Shown one piece after another: positions 14,264 through 21,819 of a stretch of DNA of 24,132 bases. The stretch's first letter is position 1, and the number at the start of each line of letters is the position of its first letter. Below the pieces are notes generated by a model that worked only from the letters and a program-made list of their open reading frames with translations, searched no databases and was not told where the DNA came from. Both the position numbers and the translations under genes were made by a program. Source of the DNA: Clostridiales bacterium (GTDB lineage: Bacteria > Bacillota > Clostridia > Christensenellales > CAG-138); the NCBI GenBank assembly GCA_004554165.1, contig SFNQ01000027.1:1-24132 (forward strand), read 5' to 3'.

Positions 14264-15701
14264 AAACAAAAACGAAGGCTTTGTTACCCAAATCGCGTCC
14301 CGGGCGGAGGACTTCCCGCAGTGGTATACGGACGTTATTCTTAAGACCGGCATGGTCGATTATTCCGACGTGCGCGGCTGCATGGTCATCCGGCCCTACG
14401 GCTACCGCGTCTGGGAGCTGATTCAGGAAAACATGGATGCCCGCTTCAAGGCCACCGGGCATGAGAACGCCTATTTCCCCCTGTTCATCCCGGAGAGCCT
14501 GCTGAAAAAGGAGGCGGAGCATGTGGAAGGCTTCGCGCCGGAGGCGGCCTGGGTAACCATGGGCGGTTCGGAGCCCCTGACCGAGCGGCTGGCGGTTCGC
14601 CCAACCAGCGAAACCATCATCTGCTCGATGTACAGCAAATGGGTGCAGTCCTACCGCGACCTGCCGCTGCTTTTGAACCAGTGGTGCAACGTCGTGCGCT
14701 GGGAGAAGAATACCCGCCCCTTCCTGCGCACCAGCGAGTTTCTCTGGCAGGAGGGACACACCGCCCACGCCACCTTTGACGAGGCGCAGCAGGAGACCAT
14801 GCAGCAGCTCAGAACCTACCGCGATTTCATGGAGGAGGCGCTGGCCATCCCGGTGATCTGCGGCAGAAAGAGCGAGAAGGAAAAGTTTGCCGGCGCCTTT
14901 GCAACCTATACCCTTGAGGCCATGATGCAGGACGGCAAAGCCTTGCAGATGGGCACGAGCCACAATCTGTCGGATCATTTTGCCAGGGCCTATGACATCA
15001 ACTATCTCAGCCGCGAGGGCAAGCTGGAGCCCTGCTTTACCACCTCCTGGGGGACCTCGACCCGCATGATCGGCGGCATGATTATGGTCCATGGCGACGA
15101 CCGGGGCCTTGTAATGCCGCCCCGCGTTGCGCCGGTGCAGGTGGTGATCCTGCCCATTGCCATGCACAAGGCGGGCGTGCTGGAAAAGGCGGAGGAGCTC
15201 CGGCGGGAGCTCAAGGCGGCCGGCCTTCGCGTGCAGCTGGACGACCGCGACCAGAGCGCGGGCTGGAAGTTCAACGAGTGGGAGATGAAGGGCGTTCCCC
15301 TGCGCATCGAGATCGGCCCCCGCGACATCGAGAACGGACAGGTGGTGGCCCTGCGCCGCGACAGCCTGGAAAAGCTGACGCTGCCGATCTCCGGGCTGGC
15401 GGACGCGCTGAAAACGCTTCTTGACGAGGTACACGACGGCATGTATCAAAAGGCGCTGGCGTTCCGCGAGGCCAAAACCGTGGACGCGAGCACCTTTGAG
15501 GAGCTCAGCGCCGGCGTACAGAGCGGCTTTGTCCGCGCCAACTGGTGCGGCTGCCGCGACTGTGAGGACGAGATCAAGCAGAAGACGGGCGCAACCACCC
15601 GCTGCATGCCGCTGGAGGGCGCGGAAGTTGCGCCGGGCGCGGTCTGCGTGCATTGCGGAAAACCGGCGACCACCCGCATGTATTTTGCAAAGGCCTACTG
15701 A
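14256..15701 (+). CDS. proS: Prolyl-tRNA synthetase, short zinc-tailed type
   Basis: This enzyme charges tRNA-Pro with proline in the cytoplasm. It starts at ATG 14256, with AGGAG upstream inside the previous gene. It is the 480-residue eukaryote/archaea-like form lacking the long editing insertion of the E. coli type. Class II motifs are clear: motif 2 region FLRTSEFLWQEGHTAHAT, the proline pocket RPTSETII, and motif 3 region TSWGTSTRMIGGMIM. The anticodon-binding domain follows (VQVVILPIAMHK; LDDRDQSAGWKFNEWE). The C-terminal zinc-binding tail carries cysteines in WCGCRDC and CVHCG and ends with tyrosine, as is usual for the type. It is the last gene of the ruv operon. Confidence 0.97.
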   Translation: MAKNKNEGFVTQIASRAEDFPQWYTDVILKTGMVDYSDVRGCMVIRPYGYRVWELIQENMDARFKATGHENAYFPLFIPESLLKKEAEHVEGFAPEAAWVTMGGSEPLTERLAVRPTSETIICSMYSKWVQSYRDLPLLLNQWCNVVRWEKNTRPFLRTSEFLWQEGHTAHATFDEAQQETMQQLRTYRDFMEEALAIPVICGRKSEKEKFAGAFATYTLEAMMQDGKALQMGTSHNLSDHFARAYDINYLSREGKLEPCFTTSWGTSTRMIGGMIMVHGDDRGLVMPPRVAPVQVVILPIAMHKAGVLEKAEELRRELKAAGLRVQLDDRDQSAGWKFNEWEMKGVPLRIEIGPRDIENGQVVALRRDSLEKLTLPISGLADALKTLLDEVHDGMYQKALAFREAKTVDASTFEELSAGVQSGFVRANWCGCRDCEDEIKQKTGATTRCMPLEGAEVAPGAVCVHCGKPATTRMYFAKAY

Positions 15702-15812
15702 TTCGGCTCGGCGGCGGAAGGCGGCATACGCTGCGGCCCCCTCCGCCGGGATCTGTAAAGCAGCAAACCGGCGGGGCGGCCCCGCGCCACAGCATCCATA
15801 CAGGAGGTAGGA

Positions 15813-16367
15813 ATGAAGAGCATCGACAAAAGACGGCTGATCGTAACCATCCTGCTGCTGGTTTTGACCATTGCCGTGACCGCGCTTTTGCGCATTGACT
15901 GCAACTTTACGCGGCAGGTCGGAAAAACGGAGGTGCCCGCCGGAACCTATGTAACGCTGGGCGACGCGTGCATCTTCCTGTCCGCGCTGATTCTCGGCGG
16001 CCCGTGGGCGGCGCTGGTGTCCGCGGTGGGCTGTACGCTTGCCGACGTTTTTGTGGGCAGCTACAGCTACATTCTCGGAACCTTCCTCATCAAGGGCGGC
16101 ATGGCGCTGTTCCTCGGAACTTTTGTAAAGCACTGCGATACCTGGAAAAAGTGCTTTGTGGTCGCTGCGATTGCGGAGGGCATCATGGTTCTGGGCTATT
16201 TTATCTTCGACCTTGTGGTGTTCGCTCAGTACAGCATTGCCGCGCAGGAAATTCCCGTAAATCTGGCGCAGGGCCTCGTCTGCGGCGCGCTTGGCGCGGT
16301 GCTGATTCGCTACCTGCCGCAGCAGATCAAAAGGGCGCGGGGCGAAGAGAAGCGGCGGGTACACTGA
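15813..16367 (+). CDS. ECF transporter substrate-binding (S) component
   Basis: This is a membrane protein that captures a vitamin or similar micronutrient for an energy-coupling-factor importer. The 184 residues contain an N-terminal membrane helix (LIVTILLLVLTIAVTALL) and the family pattern PAGTYVTLGDACIFLSALILGG. WAALVSAVGCTLADVF and TFLIKGGMALFLG follow, then two more hydrophobic stretches. AGGAGG lies at about 15801, well placed for ATG 15813. The shared EcfA and EcfT modules are not nearby, as is common for group II systems. No riboswitch is evident in the 111-base spacer after proS, so the substrate is unknown. The next gene begins one base after the stop. Confidence 0.82.
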   Translation: MKSIDKRRLIVTILLLVLTIAVTALLRIDCNFTRQVGKTEVPAGTYVTLGDACIFLSALILGGPWAALVSAVGCTLADVFVGSYSYILGTFLIKGGMALFLGTFVKHCDTWKKCFVVAAIAEGIMVLGYFIFDLVVFAQYSIAAQEIPVNLAQGLVCGALGAVLIRYLPQQIKRARGEEKRRVH

Positions 16368-16368
16368 G

Positions 16369-17085
16369 ATGAAGCTGACAGCGCTGGGGACTTGCGGCCC
16401 GTTTCCGCGGCAGGGCGGCGTCTGCTCCGGGTATCTCGTCGAGGACGGGGAGACCCGGGTGCTCTTTGACTGCGGCAGCGGCGTATTGGCAAGGCTTTTC
16501 GAACTCTGCCCGCTGAAGGAGCTGGACGCTCTGGTGCTCTCGCACCTGCACTTTGACCACTGCGGGGATCTGGGCGTGCTGCGCTATGCGCTGGAGGCCG
16601 GGTTTGGCGGCGAAGGCCCCCTGCGCGTGATAGCGCCCGCCGCGCCGAAAAATATCCGTTCGCTGCTGCTGCGCGCAGGCGTGTTTGCGCCGGAGGATGC
16701 GCGGGACGGGGCGGAATACCTGATCGGCAGCCTGACGGTTCGGCTGCATGCCATGCGGCATCCGGTGGAAACCTATGGCGCGGATATCCGGGATTCTCAG
16801 GGGCGCCGGCTGTTTTATACCGGCGATACCGGCCTGTTCGACGGGCTCGCAGCGCTGGCGCAGGGCGCGGATTTCCTGCTGGCGGACACCTGCTTTACGG
16901 ATGCGCAGGCGGCGGAGCGGCCAAACGTACACATGAGCGTCAAGCAGGCCTGCTTTCTTGCAGAGCGCGCGGGCGTGGGGCGTTTGGGCTGTACGCACCA
17001 TTTCGGCGGCGCGGAGAGAACCGCCATCCCCCTTGACTTTTCCCCGGCGACGGTGGTAAAAGATATGGGGTCCTATTGGGTGTAA
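16369..17085 (+). CDS. Metallo-beta-lactamase-fold hydrolase
   Basis: This is a soluble metal-dependent hydrolase of the RNase Z/YhfI-like branch. The 238 residues show the metal motif HLHFDH at 59-64, histidine 131 in MRHPVETYG, aspartate 153 in YTGDTG and a final histidine pair near 210 (CTHHFGG). The N-terminus MKLTALGTCGPFPRQGG resembles small MBL proteins annotated as possible phosphodiesterases. No clear ribosome site is visible. The ATG lies one base after the ECF-S stop, so translation is probably coupled. The natural substrate is unknown. Confidence 0.85.
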   Translation: MKLTALGTCGPFPRQGGVCSGYLVEDGETRVLFDCGSGVLARLFELCPLKELDALVLSHLHFDHCGDLGVLRYALEAGFGGEGPLRVIAPAAPKNIRSLLLRAGVFAPEDARDGAEYLIGSLTVRLHAMRHPVETYGADIRDSQGRRLFYTGDTGLFDGLAALAQGADFLLADTCFTDAQAAERPNVHMSVKQACFLAERAGVGRLGCTHHFGGAERTAIPLDFSPATVVKDMGSYWV

Positions 17086-17126
17086 AATGCGTTTTTTCGG
17101 TTTTTCAGCCGCAGAAGGCGCAAAAA

Positions 17127-17132
17127 TATAGT
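17127..17132 (+). promoter_or_regulatory. Possible -10 box before pgk
   Basis: TATAGT lies in an A/T-rich leader 25 bases before the pgk start. No good -35 is visible; TTTCAG at 17103-17108 is the nearest. A promoter is expected at the head of this glycolytic cluster, but the match is weak. Confidence 0.3.
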
Positions 17133-17157
17133 AAATCAAAAAAGGAGAACGAAGACT

Positions 17158-18345
17158 ATGGCAAAAAAGACGATTCAGGACATCGACGTCAGCGGGAAGA
17201 AAGTACTGGTTCGCGTAGATTTCAACGTTCCTCTCGCAGAGGACGGCACCGTCTCGGACGATAAGCGCATCGTTGCGGCGCTGCCCACGATCAAATACCT
17301 GCTGGAGAATAAGGCAAAGGTGATCCTCTGCTCGCATCTGGGCCGTCCCAAGGGCACGGTCAATCCGAAGTATTCCCTGGCGCCCGTGGGCGCGCGCCTG
17401 TCGGAGCTGCTGCCGGATACGAAGATCTGGTTTGCCGAGGATACCATCGGCGAGAGCGCAAAGACCGCCATCGCGGATATGAAGGACGGCGAAATCGTTT
17501 TGCTGGAGAACGTGCGCTTCTATCCGGAGGAGGAGAAGAACGATCCCGCCTTTGCCAAGGCCCTGGCTTCTCTTGCGGATATCTTTGTCTCCGATGCCTT
17601 CGGCACGGTACATCGTGCGCATGCGTCCACTGCGGGCGTGGCGTCCTACCTGCCCGCGGTCGCCGGCTTCCTCATCGGCAAGGAGCTGGGCGTGATGGGC
17701 GAGGCGCTGGAGAATCCGAAGCGCCCCTTCGTCGCCATCCTGGGCGGCGCAAAGGTTGCGGACAAGATCGGCGTCATCAAAAACCTGCTGGGCAAGTGCG
17801 ATTCTCTGATCGTCGGCGGCGGCATGGCCTACACCTTCCTCAGGGCGCAGGGCTACGGCATCGGCACCTCGCTGCTGGATGCGGACAGCATTGATCTTGC
17901 AAAAGAGCTCATGGAAGAGGCCCGGGCCAAGGGCGTCAACCTCCTGCTGCCCGTGGACAATGTGGTGGCAAAGGAGTTCGACGCCAATGCCGAGCACAAG
18001 GTGGTCAAGTCCACCGAGATTCCGGACGGCTGGATGGGCATGGACATCGGCCCGAAAACCGTTGAACTGTTCCGTAAGACCATCGTTGAGGCGGCCACTG
18101 TGATCTGGAACGGGCCCATGGGCGTGTTCGAATTCCCCGCCTTTGCCGAGGGCACGAAGAAGATCGCCGCAGCCTGCGCCGAGTGCAGGGGCGTAACCAT
18201 CATCGGCGGCGGCGACTCCGCTTCCGCGGTGAAGAAGCTGGGCTTTGCAGACAAGATGACCCATATTTCCACCGGCGGCGGCGCATCGCTGGAGTTCCTT
18301 GAGGGCAAGGTGCTGCCCGGCGTAGCCGTGCTGAACGATAAGTAA
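17158..18345 (+). CDS. pgk: Phosphoglycerate kinase
   Basis: This enzyme transfers phosphate from 1,3-bisphosphoglycerate to ADP in lower glycolysis. The start is ATG 17158, with AAGGAGAA just upstream. The 395-residue length is normal. Signatures in order: VLVRVDFNVPL, CSHLGRPKG, LLENVRFYPEEE, the phosphoglycerate histidine region FGTVHRAHAST, ILGGAKVADKIGV, GGGMAYTFL, WNGPMGVFE and the nucleotide loop IIGGGDSASA. It begins the pgk-tpiA-gpmI cluster. No gap gene lies upstream and no eno downstream in this window. Confidence 0.98.
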   Translation: MAKKTIQDIDVSGKKVLVRVDFNVPLAEDGTVSDDKRIVAALPTIKYLLENKAKVILCSHLGRPKGTVNPKYSLAPVGARLSELLPDTKIWFAEDTIGESAKTAIADMKDGEIVLLENVRFYPEEEKNDPAFAKALASLADIFVSDAFGTVHRAHASTAGVASYLPAVAGFLIGKELGVMGEALENPKRPFVAILGGAKVADKIGVIKNLLGKCDSLIVGGGMAYTFLRAQGYGIGTSLLDADSIDLAKELMEEARAKGVNLLLPVDNVVAKEFDANAEHKVVKSTEIPDGWMGMDIGPKTVELFRKTIVEAATVIWNGPMGVFEFPAFAEGTKKIAAACAECRGVTIIGGGDSASAVKKLGFADKMTHISTGGGASLEFLEGKVLPGVAVLNDK

Positions 18346-18384
18346 AAAACACAACAACAAGGATTGGAATTGAGGTTTAAGACG

Positions 18385-19131
18385 ATGAGAAAACCCATCA
18401 TTGCAGGCAACTGGAAAATGAACATGACCCCCGCCGAGGCGAAGGAGCTGGTCGGGGCGCTCGTTCCGCTGGTGAAGGACGCAACGTGCGACGTGGTCAT
18501 TTGCCCGCCCTTTGTGGATCTCTGCGCGGTGAAGCCGCTGCTGGAGGGCACGAACATCCATCTCGGCGTACAGAACATCCACTGGGCGGAGAAGGGCGCC
18601 TTCACCGGCGAGATTTCCGCGAACATGCTGAAGGCCCACGGCGTGGAGTTCGCCATCATCGGCCACAGCGAGCGCAGGCAGTATTTTGGCGAAACGGATG
18701 AAACCGTCAATCTGCGCGCAAAGGCCGCCATCGCCGCCGGCATTACGCCCATCATCTGCGTGGGCGAATCGCTGGAGCAGAGGGAAAGCGGCGTGACCGA
18801 TTCCATCGTGACCGGTCAGACCCGAGCGGCGCTGGCCGGCATCGATGCTGTGGACGTGAGGAAACTCGTCATTGCCTATGAGCCCATCTGGGCCATCGGC
18901 ACGGGCAGGACCGCCACCAAGGAGGACGCCAACGCGACCATTGCCGTGATCCGCGGCGCGATTCGCGAGGCCTGCGGCGAGGAAACGGCCGATGCGGTGC
19001 GCATCCAGTACGGCGGCAGCATGAACCCGAAGAATGCGGCCGAGCTCATGAGCATGCCGGAGATTGACGGCGGCCTGATCGGCGGCGCCAGCCTCAAGGC
19101 GGAGGACTTCTCCAGGGTGGTCAACTACTGA
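18385..19131 (+). CDS. tpiA: Triosephosphate isomerase
   Basis: This enzyme interconverts dihydroxyacetone phosphate and glyceraldehyde 3-phosphate. I chose ATG 18385 (MRKPIIAGNWKMN), the conserved N-terminus, with TGAGG upstream. The TTG at 18364 would add seven residues not seen in the family. Catalytic residues K11 (GNWKMN), H94 (IIGHSERRQ) and E166 (AYEPIWAIGTG) are present, as is the phosphate loop IGGASLK. At 248 residues the length is normal. It is 39 bases after pgk, and its TGA shares one base with the next ATG, so it is coupled to gpmI. Confidence 0.98.
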   Translation: MRKPIIAGNWKMNMTPAEAKELVGALVPLVKDATCDVVICPPFVDLCAVKPLLEGTNIHLGVQNIHWAEKGAFTGEISANMLKAHGVEFAIIGHSERRQYFGETDETVNLRAKAAIAAGITPIICVGESLEQRESGVTDSIVTGQTRAALAGIDAVDVRKLVIAYEPIWAIGTGRTATKEDANATIAVIRGAIREACGEETADAVRIQYGGSMNPKNAAELMSMPEIDGGLIGGASLKAEDFSRVVNY

Positions 19132-20675
19132 TGAAACCGATTACCGCTTTGTTGATTCTGGACGGCTTCGGCTGCCGGGAGAGTGAGGAGTTCAATGCCA
19201 TCAGGACCGACGGCATTGAGAATATCAGGGCGCTCTGGGAGAGCTATCCCCACACCATGCTGCAGGCAAGCGGTATGGATGTGGGGCTTCCCGAGGGGCA
19301 GATGGGCAACTCCGAGGTGGGACACCTGAACATCGGCGCAGGACGCATCGTGTATCAGGAGTTTACGCGCATCTCAAAAGCCATCGCCGACGGGGATTTC
19401 TTCCAAAATCCCGCTTTTCTGGGCGCTGTGGAGAACTGCAAAAGGCACGGCTCCGCGCTGCATCTGATGGGGCTGTGCTCCGACGGCGGCGTCCACAGCC
19501 ACCTGACGCATCTGTACGCGCTGGTGCAACTGGCAAAGGATCATGGCCTGGAGAAGGTGTATGTCCACTGCTTCATGGACGGGCGCGATGTGCCGCCCTC
19601 CAGCGGCAAGGGCTTTGTGCAGCAGGTCGAGGAAAAGCTCCGGGAGATTGGCGTTGGCAGAATTGCCACCGTCATGGGGCGCTACTATGCCATGGACCGG
19701 GACAACCGCTACGAGCGGGTGGAGAAGGCCTATGCCGCCCTCACCTATGGCGAGGGACAGACCGCGGAAAGTGCTGCGGAGGCCATGCAGAACAGCTATG
19801 ACGCGGGTGTGACGGATGAATTCGTGGTGCCCACGGTGGTGCTTACGGACGGAAAACCCACGGCCACCATCGCGGCCAACGACGCCGTGATCTTCTACAA
19901 CTTCCGTCCCGACCGTGCCAGGGAGATCAGCCGTGCCTTTATCTTTGAGGAGTTTGACGGCTTTGCGCGGAAGAAGGGCTATTTCCCGCTGTATTATGTC
20001 TCCATGACGCAGTATGACAAGACCTTCGACGGGCGGCTCCACGTTGCGTTTCAGCCGGAGTCTCTGGACAATACGCTGGGCGAATACCTTGCAAAGCAGG
20101 GAAAAACCCAGCTTCGCATTGCGGAGACGGAGAAATATGCGCACGTTACCTTCTTCTTCAACGGCGGCGTGGAAGCGCCCAACGAGAACGAGGACCGCGC
20201 GCTGATTCCCTCGCCAAAGGTGGCAACCTATGATCTCAAGCCCGAGATGAGCGCCTACGAGGTGGCGGACGAGGCGGTTAAGCGCATTGAGAGCGGCAGG
20301 TATGACGTGATGATTCTGAACTTTGCCAACTGCGACATGGTGGGCCATACCGGCGTCATGGACGCCGCGGTTGCGGCAGTGCATGCGGTGGATTCCTGCG
20401 TGCAGATGGTGGTGGAGGCCATCCTGCGCACCGGCGGCCGCTGCATCATTACGGCCGATCATGGAAACGCCGAGCAGATGTGGGATGCGCAGGAGAATGC
20501 GCCCTTTACCGCGCACACCACCAACCCCGTGCCCTGCATCCTCGTGGACAACGCGCGGCGGGATGCGGCGCTGCGGGACGGCGGACGCCTCTCGGATCTT
20601 GCGCCGACGCTGCTTACGCTGCTGGGACTGCCGGTTCCCGCCGAAATGACGGGGAAATCCCTCATAAAATCCTGA
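19131..20675 (+). CDS. gpmI: 2,3-bisphosphoglycerate-independent phosphoglycerate mutase
   Basis: This enzyme converts 3-phosphoglycerate to 2-phosphoglycerate using two manganese ions. It belongs to the alkaline phosphatase superfamily. The 514-residue length is normal. The metal-ligand motif LILDGFG is at the N-terminus. The phosphoserine is S61 in MGNSEVGHLNIGAGR. Further signatures are HCFMDGRDVPP, MGRYYAMDRDNRY, NFRPDRAREI, LNFANCDMVGHTG and TADHGNAEQM. It is the third gene of the glycolytic cluster and starts on the last base of the tpiA stop codon. I see no clear terminator after it; a new promoter for secG follows within 20 bases. Confidence 0.98.
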   Translation: MKPITALLILDGFGCRESEEFNAIRTDGIENIRALWESYPHTMLQASGMDVGLPEGQMGNSEVGHLNIGAGRIVYQEFTRISKAIADGDFFQNPAFLGAVENCKRHGSALHLMGLCSDGGVHSHLTHLYALVQLAKDHGLEKVYVHCFMDGRDVPPSSGKGFVQQVEEKLREIGVGRIATVMGRYYAMDRDNRYERVEKAYAALTYGEGQTAESAAEAMQNSYDAGVTDEFVVPTVVLTDGKPTATIAANDAVIFYNFRPDRAREISRAFIFEEFDGFARKKGYFPLYYVSMTQYDKTFDGRLHVAFQPESLDNTLGEYLAKQGKTQLRIAETEKYAHVTFFFNGGVEAPNENEDRALIPSPKVATYDLKPEMSAYEVADEAVKRIESGRYDVMILNFANCDMVGHTGVMDAAVAAVHAVDSCVQMVVEAILRTGGRCIITADHGNAEQMWDAQENAPFTAHTTNPVPCILVDNARRDAALRDGGRLSDLAPTLLTLLGLPVPAEMTGKSLIKS

Positions 20676-20694
20676 GACGGACGGGCGTTTTTGC

Positions 20695-20724
20695 TTGCAC
20701 TATGCCACTGTGCTATGATATAAT
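20695..20724 (+). promoter_or_regulatory. Promoter of secG
   Basis: TTGCAC (20695-20700), 18 bases, and a perfect TATAAT (20719-20724), 32 bases before the secG ATG. Confidence 0.8.
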
Positions 20725-20756
20725 GCACAGTGCAGTCAAATTTGGAGGAAATACAG

Positions 20757-20996
20757 ATGAGCGTACTTTCGACCGTTATTACCATCGCGCTGGTTCTCGT
20801 TGCGATCGCGATAATCATCGTGGTGTTGGTGCAGAAGACCAAGTCCGCCGGTATGGGCTCCGCGTTCGGCGGGGATACCGCGTCGTTTACCGCAAAGGGC
20901 AAGGCGGCCAGCCGGGAGGCTAAGCTCCAGAAGCTGACGGTGATTCTGGGCATCGTTTTTGGCGTTCTTGCCATCGTTCTTGCGATTGTCGGCTGA
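20757..20996 (+). CDS. secG: Preprotein translocase subunit SecG
   Basis: This is a small inner-membrane subunit of the SecYEG export channel. The start is ATG 20757 (MSVLSTVITIA), seven bases after GGAGG. The 79-residue length is normal. It has two hydrophobic helices (residues about 4-25 and 56-78) around a glycine-rich loop with the family pattern QKTKSAGMGSAFGG. secG commonly sits between glycolytic genes and rnr/smpB in Firmicutes. Here rnr is missing and a terminator follows directly. Confidence 0.93.
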   Translation: MSVLSTVITIALVLVAIAIIIVVLVQKTKSAGMGSAFGGDTASFTAKGKAASREAKLQKLTVILGIVFGVLAIVLAIVG

Positions 20997-21016
20997 TGCA
21001 GGGAGAATTCCCTTTT

Positions 21017-21049
21017 GCGCTCTGCATACCACGCGGAGCGCTTCTTTTT
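21017..21049 (+). terminator. Rho-independent terminator after secG
   Basis: GCGCTCTGC, seven-base loop, GCGGAGCGC (one G-T pair), then TTCTTTTT, starting 20 bases after the secG stop. Confidence 0.85.
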
Positions 21050-21280
21050 GTTTGCCCGGGCAACGATGCCGCGGGGATGGCAAATTCCCCAAGAGCATGG
21101 CAGGGAAGGCGAGGGACGACTTTGGCTGCGCCTAGGGGCCTTTGTTCCGACGCTCTGCGGAGCGGGGTTAGCGGCCCGCCGGGGTTCGGACGGAGCGGGG
21201 AGCGCTGCGGGGAAAGGGTTACGTCCGCCCCACGTGGAACAGTGCGGAGCGGATTCGGTTCCGGGAATCTGCTGTTTTTC
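21050..21280. other. GC-rich non-coding spacer between secG and smpB
   Basis: No convincing gene is present; the frames that stay open have no ribosome site and no family resemblance. The stretch repeats short GCGGAGCGG-type and GTTC(C/G)GACG-type words, and contains GCCCGGGC. It occupies the place where rnr usually lies. It may be an intergenic repeat or the debris of a deletion. Confidence 0.4.
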
Positions 21281-21309
21281 TTGACGCAGTACCAAAAAAC
21301 GGGTATGAT
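21281..21309 (+). promoter_or_regulatory. Promoter of smpB
   Basis: TTGACG (21281-21286), 17 bases, TATGAT (21304-21309), 42 bases before the smpB ATG. This is close to the sigma-A consensus. Confidence 0.85.
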
Positions 21310-21351
21310 GATTACGGATCGTATATTATTTTGAACGGAAGGAACGATTCC

Positions 21352-21819
21352 ATGCCGGTAAAGCGGGGAACAAAGCTGCTTGCGCAGAACAGAAAAGCGC
21401 GGCACGATTATTTTATCGAGGATACCTATGAGTGCGGCATTGCCCTTGTGGGAACGGAGGTCAAGTCCATTCGGCAGGGACAGCTGAACCTGAAGGACAG
21501 CTATGCCCAGGTGAAAAACGGCGAGCTGTTTCTCATCGGCATGCACGTTAGCCCCTATACACAGGGCAACATCTACAATCATGACCCCTTCCGCACGCGG
21601 AAACTTCTGGCGCACAAGCGGGAGATCAAAAAACTGGGCGCGGCCCAGCAGACGGAGGGCATGAGCCTTGTGCCGCTCTCGCTGTATCTCAGGGATGGCA
21701 AGGTCAAGGTGGAGCTTGCCGTTGCCAAGGGAAAAAAACTGTATGATAAACGCCACAGCATTGCAGAGCGCGACGCCGGGCGGGAAATGCAAAGAAAAAT
21801 GAAGGAGATCCGCCGATGA
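21352..21819 (+). CDS. smpB: tmRNA-binding protein SmpB
   Basis: SmpB carries tmRNA into stalled ribosomes for trans-translation. I chose ATG 21352 (MPVKRGTKLLAQNRKA), with GGAAGGA upstream. The 155 residues show the RNA-binding beta barrel (RHDYFIEDTYECGIAL; GTEVKSIRQGQLNLKDSY). The conserved HDPFRTRKLLAHK follows, then VKVELAVAKGKKLYDKR. The basic C-terminal tail (REMQRKMKEIRR) folds in the mRNA channel. Its TGA overlaps the start of the decarboxylase gene by four bases. The RNA partner ssrA lies 1.3 kb downstream, so the pair is kept together but split by one gene. Confidence 0.97.
   Translation: MPVKRGTKLLAQNRKARHDYFIEDTYECGIALVGTEVKSIRQGQLNLKDSYAQVKNGELFLIGMHVSPYTQGNIYNHDPFRTRKLLAHKREIKKLGAAQQTEGMSLVPLSLYLRDGKVKVELAVAKGKKLYDKRHSIAERDAGREMQRKMKEIRR

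Noticed and set aside
15702..15812. Riboswitch before the ECF S component
   Set aside because: The spacer contains GC-rich pairings but none of the conserved cores of the TPP, FMN, cobalamin or folate riboswitches that I can recognise.
14232..18666. Long minus-strand open frames opposite proS, pgk and neighbours
   Set aside because: They are antisense shadows of highly conserved genes, caused by codon bias, and lack ribosome sites and family motifs.
20996..21334. A 112-codon open frame between secG and smpB
   Set aside because: It contains the secG terminator and the smpB promoter, and has no ribosome site or recognisable motif.
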